A DNA stretch of 59,540 bases from an uncultured Alphaproteobacteria bacterium. GTDB taxonomy: Bacteria > Pseudomonadota > Alphaproteobacteria > HIMB59. The stretch covers positions 1 through 59,540 of the forward strand of contig CACLZM010000008.1 in NCBI GenBank assembly GCA_902611415.1, read 5' to 3'. Below are positions 18,401 through 27,277 of the stretch, one piece after another (position 1 is the stretch's first letter; the number at the start of each line of letters is the position of its first letter). The notes beneath the pieces are model-generated. The model worked only from the letters and a program-made list of their open reading frames with translations, ran no database searches and was not told the origin of the DNA. The translations under genes were made by a program, and so were the position numbers.

Positions 18401-18874
18401 TTTGCGGTAATTATGTCAACGGTGGGCGTTGTTTTAGGGCTCTTAATTACAAAACAACCATTTGGAATAGTAATGAGCGGAATAGGAGTCATCTCGTTGG
18501 CAGGTATAGTTGTAAACAACAATATAGTCTTAATTGATACCTTTGATAGATTAATTAAAAAGACAAATGATGCTAGAGATGCCATTTTAATGACGGGTGC
18601 ACAAAGATTGAGGCCTGTTTTATTGACTACAACTACTACGGTGCTTGGTTTACTTCCCATGGCTTTAAAATTAAATATTGATTTTGTAAACTTTGAATAT
18701 AGTTATAACTCTCCTGACACTCAGTGGTGGGTAGATTTATCGAGAGCAATTGTTTTTGGACTACTTTTTTCTACTTTATTGACTTTACTTGTAACTCCAT
18801 CAGCTTTGATGCTTAAATCAAAATACTTAACTAACTCCTCTAAAAAAATTAATAAAGTAAATAAACAAACTTAA
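15485..18874 (+). CDS. RND efflux transporter permease
   Basis: Inner-membrane proton-driven pump of the AcrB/HAE1 superfamily, 1129 residues. It has the typical duplicated layout: a first span, a large periplasmic loop (SPEDSEKLLIKPVEDEVSNIEG), a block of spans with LILSVGLLVDGAVVVVEYAQ, a second periplasmic loop and a C-terminal block with GVISLAGIVVNNNIVLIDTFDR. In the TM4 proton-relay motif the usual Asp-Asp pair reads Asp-Gly (LVDGAVVVVE). It is about 80-100 residues longer than AcrB, with an insertion of extra hydrophobic spans and a charged NADDDEDLTDLEKVG linker near residues 490-580. It pairs with the adaptor upstream. Its last 48 bases overlap pssA. Confidence 0.93.
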   Translation: MSLVNLASQYYRTTISIFLFVIVSGSLVFNNIPKESSPDVSLPYIYVSLGLTGISPEDSEKLLIKPVEDEVSNIEGKKEMTSTSYQGGGNVLLEFDAGFDPDQALLDTREQVDRAKSDLPDDADEPKVSEVNISLFPILVVSISGDMSEFLLKKISNDLKDKIQSLPNVLEVNIGGEREEQLDIVIDQNKIEAYGLNLDEILNFVRSNNQIVSAGNLDTGDGRFVIKIPGLYESLNDIFNTPIKVNDKKTIKFKDIAQLKRTFKDPEKFARLNNESAFTLEISKRIGANIVETVDQVKQLVKEEQKILPSKVNITFSGDESVNIKSMLGDLQNNVIFSIILVMSVVVIFLGIRSSLLVGLAVPGSFLSSILILYSLGFTINMVVLFGLILSVGLLVDGAVVVVEYAQRKIQEGMGLAESYIKAASRMSLPIMASTFTTIAAFIPLLFWPGTTGGFMKYIPITVISVLGSSLAMALIVIPIIGTQAYKIKNLFFFFIIPLILFGIINFVAFNFLSQLEFDSYINMGAKAITTISIGVILFFVFRYIKNKGFFQKMIIPRINADDDEDLTDLEKVGFFTKIYLFILRLCINNPTKIVFLSFILLVGIYGAYGKFGKGVTFFPSVEAENTKVIIYATGNLSVLEKDRLVAKVESQVLNLQKKNNEFESVYTTSGNVENRQESSPDIIGFIDIEFKDWDKRRKAETIISEIREETSSIPGIKVETRTLRAGPPRGKPIEINLTSSDPKITVQELKRIEKYLSTISGLKDLETSLPSPSIEYELYVDREEAAKYGASISIIGNTIKLLTSGLKLSEFRPDDSDESIPIYLRLPKEQRTIDQLDNIKIPTSSGYVPISNFTKIETNQETGNLTRVEQNRIETIKSDVTRFYQTDAYVRLIKHWLGIEKFNIPNNFGLDIPEFNSASIDPRVKIEFKGEDESQQKSKAFLQKAFLIAVFLMGLILLTQFNSFSSTLLILFAVIMSTVGVVLGLLITKQPFGIVMSGIGVISLAGIVVNNNIVLIDTFDRLIKKTNDARDAILMTGAQRLRPVLLTTTTTVLGLLPMALKLNIDFVNFEYSYNSPDTQWWVDLSRAIVFGLLFSTLLTLLVTPSALMLKSKYLTNSSKKINKVNKQT

Positions 18875-19549
18875 TATAGAGAATAATAAATAAGTAAATG
18901 AAACTAAGAGAGTTGTTTGCCAAAAATAACTTATTAAAAATATTAAAATTATAACTGTAAAAATAATCATAAGTCTAAAATATAGATTTTTTACTTTTAG
19001 ATTTTTCACAGAAGGAGTTGGAACTCTACTAATCATCATAGCACCCGCAAATACAATTAATAAGGCACTTACAATGGGGTAGTTAATAGTAAATTGTATT
19101 TGTTCAATAAAATCTATATAAAGCGGAATCATTATAATACCCGCTGCAGCTGGTGAGGGTATGCCATAAAATACTTTGCTTTGCTCTTTCATATTTTCAA
19201 TATTGAAACGAGCAAGTCTAAGAGCTGCACAAATAATGTAAAAAAGACTTATAACCCATCCAATCCTACCTAGCTCATTAGTAAAACTTAAATTTATAAG
19301 TAAAGATGGAGCTAATCCAAAACTAATAAAATCTGATAGAGAGTCTAATTCAGCTCCAAATTGGGATGATTTTTTTAATTTTCTAGCCATCCATCCATCA
19401 AAGAAATCAAAAAAGGCTGCAAGCATTATCATAAGCACAGCAATTTTATAATTACTTTGAATTGAGAACTTTATTGAGGATATACCTGCAATAAGCGACA
19501 TTAGTGTAATTAAATTAGGTATAAATTTAGTGAGCGGATGTTCGGTCAT
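18827..19549 (-). CDS. pssA: CDP-diacylglycerol--serine O-phosphatidyltransferase
   Basis: Makes phosphatidylserine from CDP-diacylglycerol and serine in the inner membrane. The CDP-alcohol phosphotransferase motif is complete: D51-G52, A55-R56, G65, D69 and D73 in DGWMARKLKKSSQFGAELD and LSD. Several membrane spans follow over 240 residues. psd, the next enzyme, lies 8 bases upstream on the same strand, so the pair carries serine to phosphatidylethanolamine. Its 3' end overlaps the convergent RND pump gene by 48 bases, an unusually long tail-to-tail overlap. Confidence 0.95.
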   Translation of the reverse strand: MTEHPLTKFIPNLITLMSLIAGISSIKFSIQSNYKIAVLMIMLAAFFDFFDGWMARKLKKSSQFGAELDSLSDFISFGLAPSLLINLSFTNELGRIGWVISLFYIICAALRLARFNIENMKEQSKVFYGIPSPAAAGIIMIPLYIDFIEQIQFTINYPIVSALLIVFAGAMMISRVPTPSVKNLKVKNLYFRLMIIFTVIILIFLISYFWQTTLLVSFTYLLFSILSLFIYFINFFRGVS

Positions 19550-19557
19550 CTAAATGT

Positions 19558-20220
19558 CTAAATCTTTTTATATTCTCTAGATTGTATATTTTTGTTGTTT
19601 TTAAAATCTCTTGCAATGATAGTTTCACCACCGATACATTGCTGACCAATGCTTACCATTAAATTATATGATTTGGGAAACTCTATATCCACTCTGCTTC
19701 CAAACTTGATTATTCCGTATCTATCACCTTGATTTGCTCTCTCATTGGTTTTGAGATAACAAATTATTCTTCTAGCAATTAAACCAGCTATTTGTGTTAT
19801 GTATATAATGTTTGATCCAGACTTGAGAGTTAATCTTAATCTTTCATTATCTTCACTTGCTTTATCTAAAGTTGCATTAATGAATTTACCCTCAATATAA
19901 TCAATTTTTGTAATTTGACCTGAAAGAGGCAATCTTTGGATATGTACATTAAATACACTCAAAAAAATTGAAACTTTGGTATAACTTTTTTTTCCCTCTT
20001 TGTACTCACTAATATTTGTAATTAATCCATCTGCTGGGCTAACTAAAATATCATCACCTAATGGAACGACTCTTTCAGGATCTCTAAAAAAATAGAATGT
20101 AAAAATTAGTAAAATTAAAAAAATTAAAAATAAAGGTTTATATATAAAATAAAAAAAAATTACTAATAAAATTAGTATTATCAGCGCAGCTGAAATTTCT
20201 TTATGAAACCTGAAGTACAT
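19558..20220 (-). CDS. psd: Phosphatidylserine decarboxylase proenzyme
   Basis: Converts phosphatidylserine to phosphatidylethanolamine. It is the short, PSD-A type of about 220 residues, with two N-terminal membrane spans (about residues 10-45). The self-cleavage motif FGS (Gly174-Ser175 in IKFGSRVD) would create the pyruvoyl group; Asp64 (SPADG) and His93 (FNVHIQRLP) complete the processing triad. It is transcribed with pssA. A TATACA -10 candidate lies about 22 bases upstream of the ATG in the divergent region shared with icd. Confidence 0.95.
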   Translation of the reverse strand: MYFRFHKEISAALIILILLVIFFYFIYKPLFLIFLILLIFTFYFFRDPERVVPLGDDILVSPADGLITNISEYKEGKKSYTKVSIFLSVFNVHIQRLPLSGQITKIDYIEGKFINATLDKASEDNERLRLTLKSGSNIIYITQIAGLIARRIICYLKTNERANQGDRYGIIKFGSRVDIEFPKSYNLMVSIGQQCIGGETIIARDFKNNKNIQSREYKKI

Positions 20221-20240
20221 AAGATGGAATTAATATCTGA

Positions 20241-20298
20241 ATTGTATAATTTGATCAATAAAATAGATTTTTTTTATTAATTTAATCTGTTATACAAT
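20241..20298. promoter_or_regulatory. Symmetric divergent promoter region between psd and icd
   Basis: A 9-base inverted repeat, ATTGTATAA (20241-20249) and TTATACAAT (20290-20298), brackets a T-rich core of 40 bases. Read outward, each arm supplies a TATACA -10 candidate: one facing psd (22 bases from its ATG) and one facing icd (18 bases from its ATG). Good -35 hexamers are not seen. The symmetry could simply reflect two similar -10 boxes or could be a shared operator. Repeat seen directly; function inferred. Confidence 0.4.
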
Positions 20299-20314
20299 CA
20301 ATATCTCTATATAA

Positions 20315-21526
20315 ATGGCAAAAGTTTCAGTAAAAAATCCTGTGGTCGAATTAGATGGCGATGAAATGACAAGGATTATATGGGATTTTATTAAACAAAA
20401 GCTCATTCTTCCATATCTTGATATAGATCTAAAATATTACGACTTATCTGTGCAAAATAGAGATCAAACAAATGATGAAATTACAGTTGAGGCTGCAAAA
20501 GCAATAAAAAAATTTGGTGTTGGTATAAAATGTGCAACGATCACTCCTGACGATAATAGAGTATCGGAATTTAAGCTAAAAAAAATGTGGCGCTCTCCAA
20601 ATGGAACTATAAGAAATATTTTAGATGGAACAGTTTTTAGACAACCAATTATATGTAAAAATATTCCAAGAATTGTAAGGACATGGGATGCCCCTATTGT
20701 TGTTGGTAGGCATGCGTTTGGTGATCAATATAAAGCTACTGAAATGAAGATCGACAAACCAGGGAAACTCTTTATGAAATATGTTGATGAAGAGGGAAAA
20801 GTAGAGGAAAAAGAGGTTTTTCAATTTCAAAATCAGGGTGTTGCCCTCTCTATGTATAATGTAGATGAGTCAATTAGAGGATTTGCAAGAGCTTGTTTTA
20901 ATTATGGATTAAAATTAAAATGGCCTGTATATCTCTCAACAAAAGATACTATTTTAAAAAAATACGATGGAAGATTTAAAGAGATATTTAATGAAATTTT
21001 TCAGAAAGAATTTAAAACTGATTTTGAAAATAACCAAATAATTTACGAACACCGTCTTATTGATGATTTAGTTGCGTCTTCAATGAAATGGTCAGGTAAC
21101 TTTATTTGGGCTTGCAAGAATTATGACGGAGACGTTCAGTCAGATGCAGTTGCACAGGGGTTTGGTTCTTTAGGTATGATGTCTAGTGTTTTAATGACAC
21201 CCGATGGCAAAACAATTGAAGCTGAGGCTGCTCATGGAACTGTAACTAGGCATTATAGACTGCATCAAAAAGGTGAAAAAACTTCAACAAATCCTATAGC
21301 ATCAATATTTGCTTGGACTAAAGGTTTAAATTTTAGAGGTGAGTTCGATGGCAACGATGAACTTATTAAGTTTTCAAAGGCACTTGAAGAAACCTGTGTT
21401 GAGACTGTGGAGTCTGGTCAAATGACTAAGGACTTAGCAATACTTGTAGACAAAAATTCGCCGTGGATGAACACTGAAGATTTTTTAAATTGTCTTGATA
21501 AAAATCTTCAAACTAAATTAAATTAA
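20315..21526 (+). CDS. icd: NADP-dependent isocitrate dehydrogenase
   Basis: TCA-cycle oxidation of isocitrate to 2-oxoglutarate, producing NADPH. The 403 residues start [20 protein letters not shown] and include [34 protein letters not shown] and [12 protein letters not shown]. This is the homodimeric, eukaryote-like type common in alphaproteobacteria rather than the E. coli type. It is a stand-alone gene, divergent from psd, and ends with a 4-base tail-to-tail overlap with alaS. No terminator hairpin can fit between them. Confidence 0.98.
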   Translation: MAKVSVKNPVVELDGDEMTRIIWDFIKQKLILPYLDIDLKYYDLSVQNRDQTNDEITVEAAKAIKKFGVGIKCATITPDDNRVSEFKLKKMWRSPNGTIRNILDGTVFRQPIICKNIPRIVRTWDAPIVVGRHAFGDQYKATEMKIDKPGKLFMKYVDEEGKVEEKEVFQFQNQGVALSMYNVDESIRGFARACFNYGLKLKWPVYLSTKDTILKKYDGRFKEIFNEIFQKEFKTDFENNQIIYEHRLIDDLVASSMKWSGNFIWACKNYDGDVQSDAVAQGFGSLGMMSSVLMTPDGKTIEAEAAHGTVTRHYRLHQKGEKTSTNPIASIFAWTKGLNFRGEFDGNDELIKFSKALEETCVETVESGQMTKDLAILVDKNSPWMNTEDFLNCLDKNLQTKLN

Positions 21527-24192
21527 ATCTGATTTTTAATACTTAAAAAAGCTTGATTTAATTGATCTTTTTTGTTGCCACCAGCTTGAGCGAAGTCAAT
21601 TCTTCCCCCACCACCTTTTGAACCGAGTATATCAAAAGTACTTTTTATTAGTACTCTAGCATCATAAGTATCTATTAAATCATTAGTTAACCCAACCATA
21701 ATGGATACCTTATCTTCATTTGTAGTAATGCAAGCCAAAATAGATTTAGATTTTTCTAATTTAAATTTATCAAAAATTGATCTGAGTTCTTTGGGAGGCA
21801 AGTTTTCTATTAATTGAGACACAAAATTAATTCCATTTATATTTGTTTCTTCTATTTTATTATTCTCCTCATTTGAGAGTATTGATTTGTTTTTTAAATT
21901 ATCTAAATAATTTTCTAACTTCTTTATATAAAGGTTTTTATTTTCCTGGCTAAAACTTATTTTTCCATTTAATTTGTTTATTTGTGAGATTAAGTTAATG
22001 ATTTTATCATCAAGTTTTTTTTCAAGTAATTGATCCTCTTTAAGTTTATTACTAATAAATTCATCTACCTTATTACCAGTGCAAGCCTCTATTCTCCTTA
22101 CTCCTGATGATACAGACTCCTCACTTATAATGTGAAATTTTTCTATTTCTTTAACATTAGTCACGTGCGTTCCCCCGCAAAGCTCAATTGAATAAGGTTT
22201 ATTCTTATTCTCTCCTAGAGTAACTACTCTAACTTCATTGCCATATTTTTCTCCAAACAATGCCATTGCCCCTTGTTTTATTGCCTCTTCTTGAGACTTA
22301 ATATCAATTCGTGTTTCACATGTATTCGAAATTATATTTGTAACCTCTTTTTGAATAGTATCTATTTGCTTTGATGATATTTGTTTATTATGACTGAAAT
22401 CAAAACGTAATTTATTTTCATTAACTAAAGATCCGCGCTGAGCTACATGTAGTCCTAAGTTATTCCTTAATGCTGCATGAAGCAGATGTGTAGCAGAATG
22501 ATTTTTTTTAATTAATTCCCTTAAACTACTATCTATTTTAAGTTTAACTTCATTTCCTATTTTAAAATTGCCTGAAATTACATTACCAAAATGAATAAAA
22601 ATGCCTTGAGGAGTTTTTCTAGTATCTGTCACTTTAAATTCTGCATTTTCTGTGGAAATTATGCCTTTATCTCCAACTTGCCCACCAGACTCTGCATAAA
22701 AACATGACTCATCTGTGATAATTGCTGATTTTTTTATATTATCACTTAATTCGTCAACTACTTCTGAGTCTAAGACTAAAGCAGTTACATTTGCCTTTAA
22801 AGTAGTTTCATCGTATCCTTTAAATACTGTTGGTTTCGTTTTTCTTGCAATATCAAACCATAGCTTTTCAGTATTTCCATCACCGCTACCCTTCCATGAA
22901 GATCTAGCTTCCTCTTTTTGTAGCTTCATTAATGCATCAAAAGACTCTAAATCAACATCAATATCCTTTGATCTTAGATAATCTTGTGTTAGATCAAGGG
23001 GAAATCCAAAGGTGTCGTATAATTTAAATGCGATTTTACCATCTAATTTTTTATTTTTAATATTAGGTATTTCTTGTCCAAGTATCTCTAGGCCTTTACT
23101 TAAAGTTTCTCTAAATTTTGTTTCCTCATTGTAGAGTGTTTCCTTAATAGTTTCAGCTCCCGAGTTAAGTTCTTGGAAGAAATCGCCCATTAAATTTTTC
23201 AATTCATCAAAAATTTTGTGAAATAATGGCTCTGAGGAACCTAATGTATATGCATGTCTGATTCCTCTTCTTAATATTCGTCTTAGCACATAACCTCGTC
23301 CCTCATTTGAAGGCAAAACACCGTCAGCTATTAAAAAAGATGAAGCTCGTAAGTGATCTGCTATGACTCTAAAACTAGATTTATTTTCTTCAGATATTTT
23401 TTTTTGAATAAATTCTTGAGTTATATCAATAATATTTGAAAACAAATCAGAACTATAATTGTCATTACTACCATTTAATAATGCTGTTATTCTCTCTAGA
23501 CCCATACCAGTGTCTACACATGGTTTAGGTAAATCTAATCTGGTATTTTTGTCTACCTGTTCATATTGCATAAAAACTAAATTCCATATTTCAATGAAAC
23601 GATCACCATCTTCGTCAACTGAACCAGGGGGGCCACCAAAGTATTTATCACCATGATCATAAAATATCTCCGAGCATGGTCCGCAAGGTCCTGTGTCACC
23701 CATTGACCAAAAATTATCAGAGCTTGAAATTTTAATTATCTTATTGTCAGGTAAATTAGCTATTTTTTTCCAAAATTTTTCTGTGACCTCATCGTCATGA
23801 TATATCGTAACTAATAATTTATTTTCATTAATTTTAAATTCTTTAGTGATTAAGTTCCAAGCGTATAGAATTGCTTGCTCTTTAAAGTAATCGCCAAAAG
23901 AAAAATTTCCTAACATCTCGAAGAAAGTATGATGTCGAGTTGTAAATCCAACATTCTCTAAATCATTGTGTTTTCCTCCTGCCCGAACACATTTTTGAGA
24001 AGTTGTGGCTCTTTTGAAATCTAACTGCTCCATGCCTGTAAAAACATTTTTAAATTGAACCATTCCTGAATTAGCAAACATCAGAGAGGGGTCATTTTCC
24101 GGCACTAATGATCCAGATTTGACATGTCTATGATCATTATTCTTAAAATAATCAATAAACGCATTGCGGACTTCATTAGAGTTCATATTCAT
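21523..24192 (-). CDS. alaS: Alanyl-tRNA synthetase
   Basis: Charges tRNA-Ala and edits mischarged serine or glycine. The class II catalytic core begins at [22 protein letters not shown]. The editing domain has [13 protein letters not shown] and CGGTHV, whose His and Cys residues bind zinc. The C-terminal coiled-coil/DHHA1 region ends [13 protein letters not shown]. All parts are present in 889 residues. Two ATGs two codons apart (24192, 24186) are both plausible starts. recA lies 32 bases upstream on the same strand, a conserved neighbourhood in alphaproteobacteria (recA-alaS-icd). Confidence 0.98.
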   Translation of the reverse strand: MNMNSNEVRNAFIDYFKNNDHRHVKSGSLVPENDPSLMFANSGMVQFKNVFTGMEQLDFKRATTSQKCVRAGGKHNDLENVGFTTRHHTFFEMLGNFSFGDYFKEQAILYAWNLITKEFKINENKLLVTIYHDDEVTEKFWKKIANLPDNKIIKISSSDNFWSMGDTGPCGPCSEIFYDHGDKYFGGPPGSVDEDGDRFIEIWNLVFMQYEQVDKNTRLDLPKPCVDTGMGLERITALLNGSNDNYSSDLFSNIIDITQEFIQKKISEENKSSFRVIADHLRASSFLIADGVLPSNEGRGYVLRRILRRGIRHAYTLGSSEPLFHKIFDELKNLMGDFFQELNSGAETIKETLYNEETKFRETLSKGLEILGQEIPNIKNKKLDGKIAFKLYDTFGFPLDLTQDYLRSKDIDVDLESFDALMKLQKEEARSSWKGSGDGNTEKLWFDIARKTKPTVFKGYDETTLKANVTALVLDSEVVDELSDNIKKSAIITDESCFYAESGGQVGDKGIISTENAEFKVTDTRKTPQGIFIHFGNVISGNFKIGNEVKLKIDSSLRELIKKNHSATHLLHAALRNNLGLHVAQRGSLVNENKLRFDFSHNKQISSKQIDTIQKEVTNIISNTCETRIDIKSQEEAIKQGAMALFGEKYGNEVRVVTLGENKNKPYSIELCGGTHVTNVKEIEKFHIISEESVSSGVRRIEACTGNKVDEFISNKLKEDQLLEKKLDDKIINLISQINKLNGKISFSQENKNLYIKKLENYLDNLKNKSILSNEENNKIEETNINGINFVSQLIENLPPKELRSIFDKFKLEKSKSILACITTNEDKVSIMVGLTNDLIDTYDARVLIKSTFDILGSKGGGGRIDFAQAGGNKKDQLNQAFLSIKNQI

Positions 24193-24224
24193 GGAATATA
24201 GATTAATTTAACTGAAATTTAATA

Positions 24225-25286
24225 TTATTCTTTAGAGTTTTTTTCGACGGTTTCTTCTGTTGTAGAAGGAGGTGGATCAATCATTAGCTCTTCAACAGTG
24301 TCGGAATTTGATCTTATTCTACTTTCTATTTCATTCAATAACTCTGGATTATCCTTTAAAAACTGTTTTGTATTTTCTCTACCTTGACCAATTTTTTCGT
24401 CTTTGTAAGAATACCACGCTCCAGACTTATCTATAATATCAGCTTGAACACCTAAATCTATAATTTCGCCAATTTTAGAAATTCCTTCACCATACATAAT
24501 ATCAAATTCAACCATTTTAAAAGGAGGGGCCATTTTATTTTTGACGACCTTCACTCTCGTTTGGTTTCCAATAATATTATCTTTATCTTTAATTGCGCCA
24601 ATCCTTCTAATATCTAGTCTTACGGAAGAGTAAAACTTCAAAGCGTTACCTCCAGTGGTAACTTCAGGGCTTCCAAACATTACTCCTATTTTCATTCTCA
24701 GTTGATTAATAAAAACAACCATAGTATTTGTTTTTGAAATCGAACTAGTTAGTTTTCTAAGCGCTTGGCTCATTAGCCTTGCCTGAAGTCCAGGTAATGA
24801 GTCGCCCATTTCACCCTCTAACTCTGCCCTTGGAACTAAAGCTGCCACTGAGTCTATAACTAATAAATCTATACCTTCAGATTTTACAAGAGTATCTGAG
24901 ATCTCTAAAGCCTGTTCACCAGTATCAGGTTGAGATATCAATAACTCATCAATATTCACTCCAAGTTTTTTTGCATAACCTGGGTCTAAAGCATGTTCAG
25001 CATCAATAAAAGCGCAAGTTCCTCCAACTTTTTGAGCTTCAGCAATTATATGTAATGTTAGAGTTGTTTTACCTGAACTTTCTGGGCCATAAACTTCTAT
25101 GACTCTTCCTTTAGGTAAACCACCTATACCTAGAGCTATATCTAGACCTAGAGAGCCTGTTGAGTATACATCTATGTTCGCATCGATATCTTTTTTTCCA
25201 AGCATCATTATGGAGCCCTTCCCATATGATTTTTCAATATTGCTGATAACAGATTTAAGCTTGTTTAAATTTTCTTTTTTATCCAT
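24225..25286 (-). CDS. recA: Recombinase RecA
   Basis: ATP-dependent strand-exchange protein for recombination repair and SOS activation. The P-loop [10 protein letters not shown] spans residues 67-76, with [22 protein letters not shown] and the DNA-binding loop [23 protein letters not shown]. The acidic C-tail is retained ([12 protein letters not shown]). Length 353, normal, no intein. The 51-base gap to the divergent DUF3553 gene contains TTGTT-N7-AACAA (25313-25329). No classical alphaproteobacterial LexA box (GTTC-N7-GTTC) is visible, so SOS control cannot be shown. Confidence 0.99.
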   Translation of the reverse strand: MDKKENLNKLKSVISNIEKSYGKGSIMMLGKKDIDANIDVYSTGSLGLDIALGIGGLPKGRVIEVYGPESSGKTTLTLHIIAEAQKVGGTCAFIDAEHALDPGYAKKLGVNIDELLISQPDTGEQALEISDTLVKSEGIDLLVIDSVAALVPRAELEGEMGDSLPGLQARLMSQALRKLTSSISKTNTMVVFINQLRMKIGVMFGSPEVTTGGNALKFYSSVRLDIRRIGAIKDKDNIIGNQTRVKVVKNKMAPPFKMVEFDIMYGEGISKIGEIIDLGVQADIIDKSGAWYSYKDEKIGQGRENTKQFLKDNPELLNEIESRIRSNSDTVEELMIDPPPSTTEETVEKNSKE

Positions 25287-25337
25287 TTGATTCTATAGTA
25301 AATAGTAAATATTTGTTTCTACTTAACAAGAGTAATA

Positions 25338-25529
25338 ATGGAAAATAACTATAATTTTAGCGATTTTATACCAGGTACAATCGTTGAGTGCCCATCTCAA
25401 CCAAATTGGGGCCTGGGGCAAGTTCAATCTTGTATAAATTGTAAAATCACTATTAACTTTGAGAACGTAGGGAAAAAAGTTATAGATTTAAATATAGTTG
25501 ATTTAAAGATACACGAAAATGCTGACTGA
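25338..25529 (+). CDS. DUF3553 family small protein
   Basis: 63-residue protein matching the alphaproteobacterial DUF3553 pattern: PGTIVECPSQPNWGLGQVQS followed by ITINFENVGKKVIDL, resembling a small beta-barrel also found in UvrD-type helicase tails. The function is unknown to me. A ribosome-binding site (AAGAG) lies about 7 bases before the ATG. It overlaps moaA by 11 bases, so the two are co-translated, and it is divergent from recA. Confidence 0.8.
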   Translation: MENNYNFSDFIPGTIVECPSQPNWGLGQVQSCINCKITINFENVGKKVIDLNIVDLKIHENAD

Positions 25530-26508
25530 TAGTTTTAAAAGAAAAATTGATTATTTGAGAATATCTGTCACTGATAGATGTGATTTAAGGTGCACTTATT
25601 GTATGGCTGAGGATGTAACATTCTTACCTAGACAAGAGGTTTTATCAATTGAAGAAATTATTAAACTTACAAATATTTTTAATGAATTAGGTGTAAAAAA
25701 ATTTCGATTAACAGGTGGTGAACCTCTTGTTAGAAAAAACATTGTTGCAATTATAGAACATTTAAATGACCTAAAAAATAAAGGTAAAATTTTAGAGCAT
25801 ACTTTAACTACAAATGGTACGAATTTATCAAAATATGCATCTATTCTTAAAAAGAATGGTGTTGAAAGAATAAATGTTTCTCTTGATAGCTTAAATACTG
25901 AAAGTTTTAGGAAAATAACTAAATGGGGAGATCTTAGTAAAGTTTTAAATGGGATAGAGGCAGCTAAACAAGAAGGTATAAAGATAAAAATAAATACTGT
26001 TTTGACTCAAAATTTCAATGATAAAGAAATATTTGATATTTTAGATTGGTGTAAAAAAAATCATTTTGATATTTCGCTAATTGAAATAATGCCCATAGGT
26101 GATATTGGAGAGAAGCGATTTAATCAATATTTATCAATGAAGAAATTTGAAGAGGATTTAGTAAATAAATTAAATCTAACTCCCTCTAAACACAGAACTA
26201 ATGGACCCTCTAGATACTATGAGTATTCAAATCATAAATCAAAAATTGGTATTATATCAGCTCTTTCTCATAACTTTTGTGATACTTGTAATAGGGTAAG
26301 ACTTACATGTACTGGTAAGTTATACATGTGTTTAGGACAAAATGATTTTGTAGATTTAAAATTTGCCCTAAGAAATCAAACAAAAAATGATATTATTGCT
26401 CTGATAGAATATGCTATGTCAATTAAACCAAAAGCACATAACTTTGAAATTCAAAAAGATAATTTTGAAGGATATGTTAATCGTTATATGAATGAGACTG
26501 GGGGTTAA
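25519..26508 (+). CDS. moaA: GTP 3',8-cyclase (MoaA)
   Basis: Radical-SAM enzyme that starts molybdenum cofactor synthesis from GTP. The first cluster motif CxxxCxxC is at Cys21, Cys25 and Cys28 (RCDLRCTYCMAED). The second, MoaA-specific cluster motif is CDTCNRVRLTCTGKLYMC. The protein ends in the functionally important Gly-Gly. Its 329 residues are normal length. No other moa/moe gene is in the window except a CinA-like MoaB-fold protein at 34170-34913, so the rest of the pathway must lie elsewhere. Confidence 0.96.
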   Translation: MLTDSFKRKIDYLRISVTDRCDLRCTYCMAEDVTFLPRQEVLSIEEIIKLTNIFNELGVKKFRLTGGEPLVRKNIVAIIEHLNDLKNKGKILEHTLTTNGTNLSKYASILKKNGVERINVSLDSLNTESFRKITKWGDLSKVLNGIEAAKQEGIKIKINTVLTQNFNDKEIFDILDWCKKNHFDISLIEIMPIGDIGEKRFNQYLSMKKFEEDLVNKLNLTPSKHRTNGPSRYYEYSNHKSKIGIISALSHNFCDTCNRVRLTCTGKLYMCLGQNDFVDLKFALRNQTKNDIIALIEYAMSIKPKAHNFEIQKDNFEGYVNRYMNETGG

Positions 26509-26511
26509 TAA

Positions 26512-27273
26512 ATGAAAATATGTTTTGTTTCTTTTCCTCTTGAAAAAAATATTGAAGCTCAAGAGAAACTTATAAAAAAATACGGTAATTACGAGCCTGA
26601 AGAGGCAGATTTCATTGTAGCACTTGGAGGTGATGGTTTTATATTAAAGTCACTTCATAATTATATGAAACTTAACAAGCCAATTTACGGTATGAATTTT
26701 GGATCTGTCGGATTCTTGATGAATGATTACAAACTTGATGGATTAGAGGAACGACTAAATAACGCTCAATTAACAAAATTAAGACCTTTAGTAATGAAAA
26801 CTTTAAATCCCACAGGTCAAGAAATTAAAGCTATTGCGATTAATGAGATCAGTATTCGTAGAGAAAAATATCAAGCTGCAAAAATTCAAATTATGATAGA
26901 TAACGAAGTAAGAATAGAAGAACTTGTTTGCGATGGTGTAATCTTATCAACAGCAGCAGGTAGCACAGGCTATAACTACTCTGCCTCTGGACCGATTATC
27001 CCGCTTGGAAGTAATGTTGTAGCTCTAACTGCTGTAAGTGCCTATAGTCCTAGACATTGGCGTGGAGGTCTATTAAAAGATAACGCAAAAATTAAAATTA
27101 TTAATAATAATCCATCTAAAAGACCGATAGTAGTTCATGCTGATCATATTGAAGCTAAAGATGTTATTTCTGTTGAAATTGAGATGTCCGAGGGTATGGA
27201 AATACCTTTATTATTTGATAATGATCATAAAATTGAAGAACGTGTTTATAAAGAAATGTTTAAATCCCACTAA
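26512..27273 (+). CDS. nadK: NAD kinase
   Basis: Phosphorylates NAD to NADP. It has the GGDG motif (residues 39-42 in VALGGDGFILK), the NE/D motif in AINEISIRREKYQAA and the glycine-rich AAGSTGYNYSASGPI. At 253 residues it is the short alphaproteobacterial form. It follows moaA after 3 bases and precedes an unknown secreted protein by 4, so the three appear to be one transcript. Confidence 0.96.
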   Translation: MKICFVSFPLEKNIEAQEKLIKKYGNYEPEEADFIVALGGDGFILKSLHNYMKLNKPIYGMNFGSVGFLMNDYKLDGLEERLNNAQLTKLRPLVMKTLNPTGQEIKAIAINEISIRREKYQAAKIQIMIDNEVRIEELVCDGVILSTAAGSTGYNYSASGPIIPLGSNVVALTAVSAYSPRHWRGGLLKDNAKIKIINNNPSKRPIVVHADHIEAKDVISVEIEMSEGMEIPLLFDNDHKIEERVYKEMFKSH

Positions 27274-27277
27274 TTAA

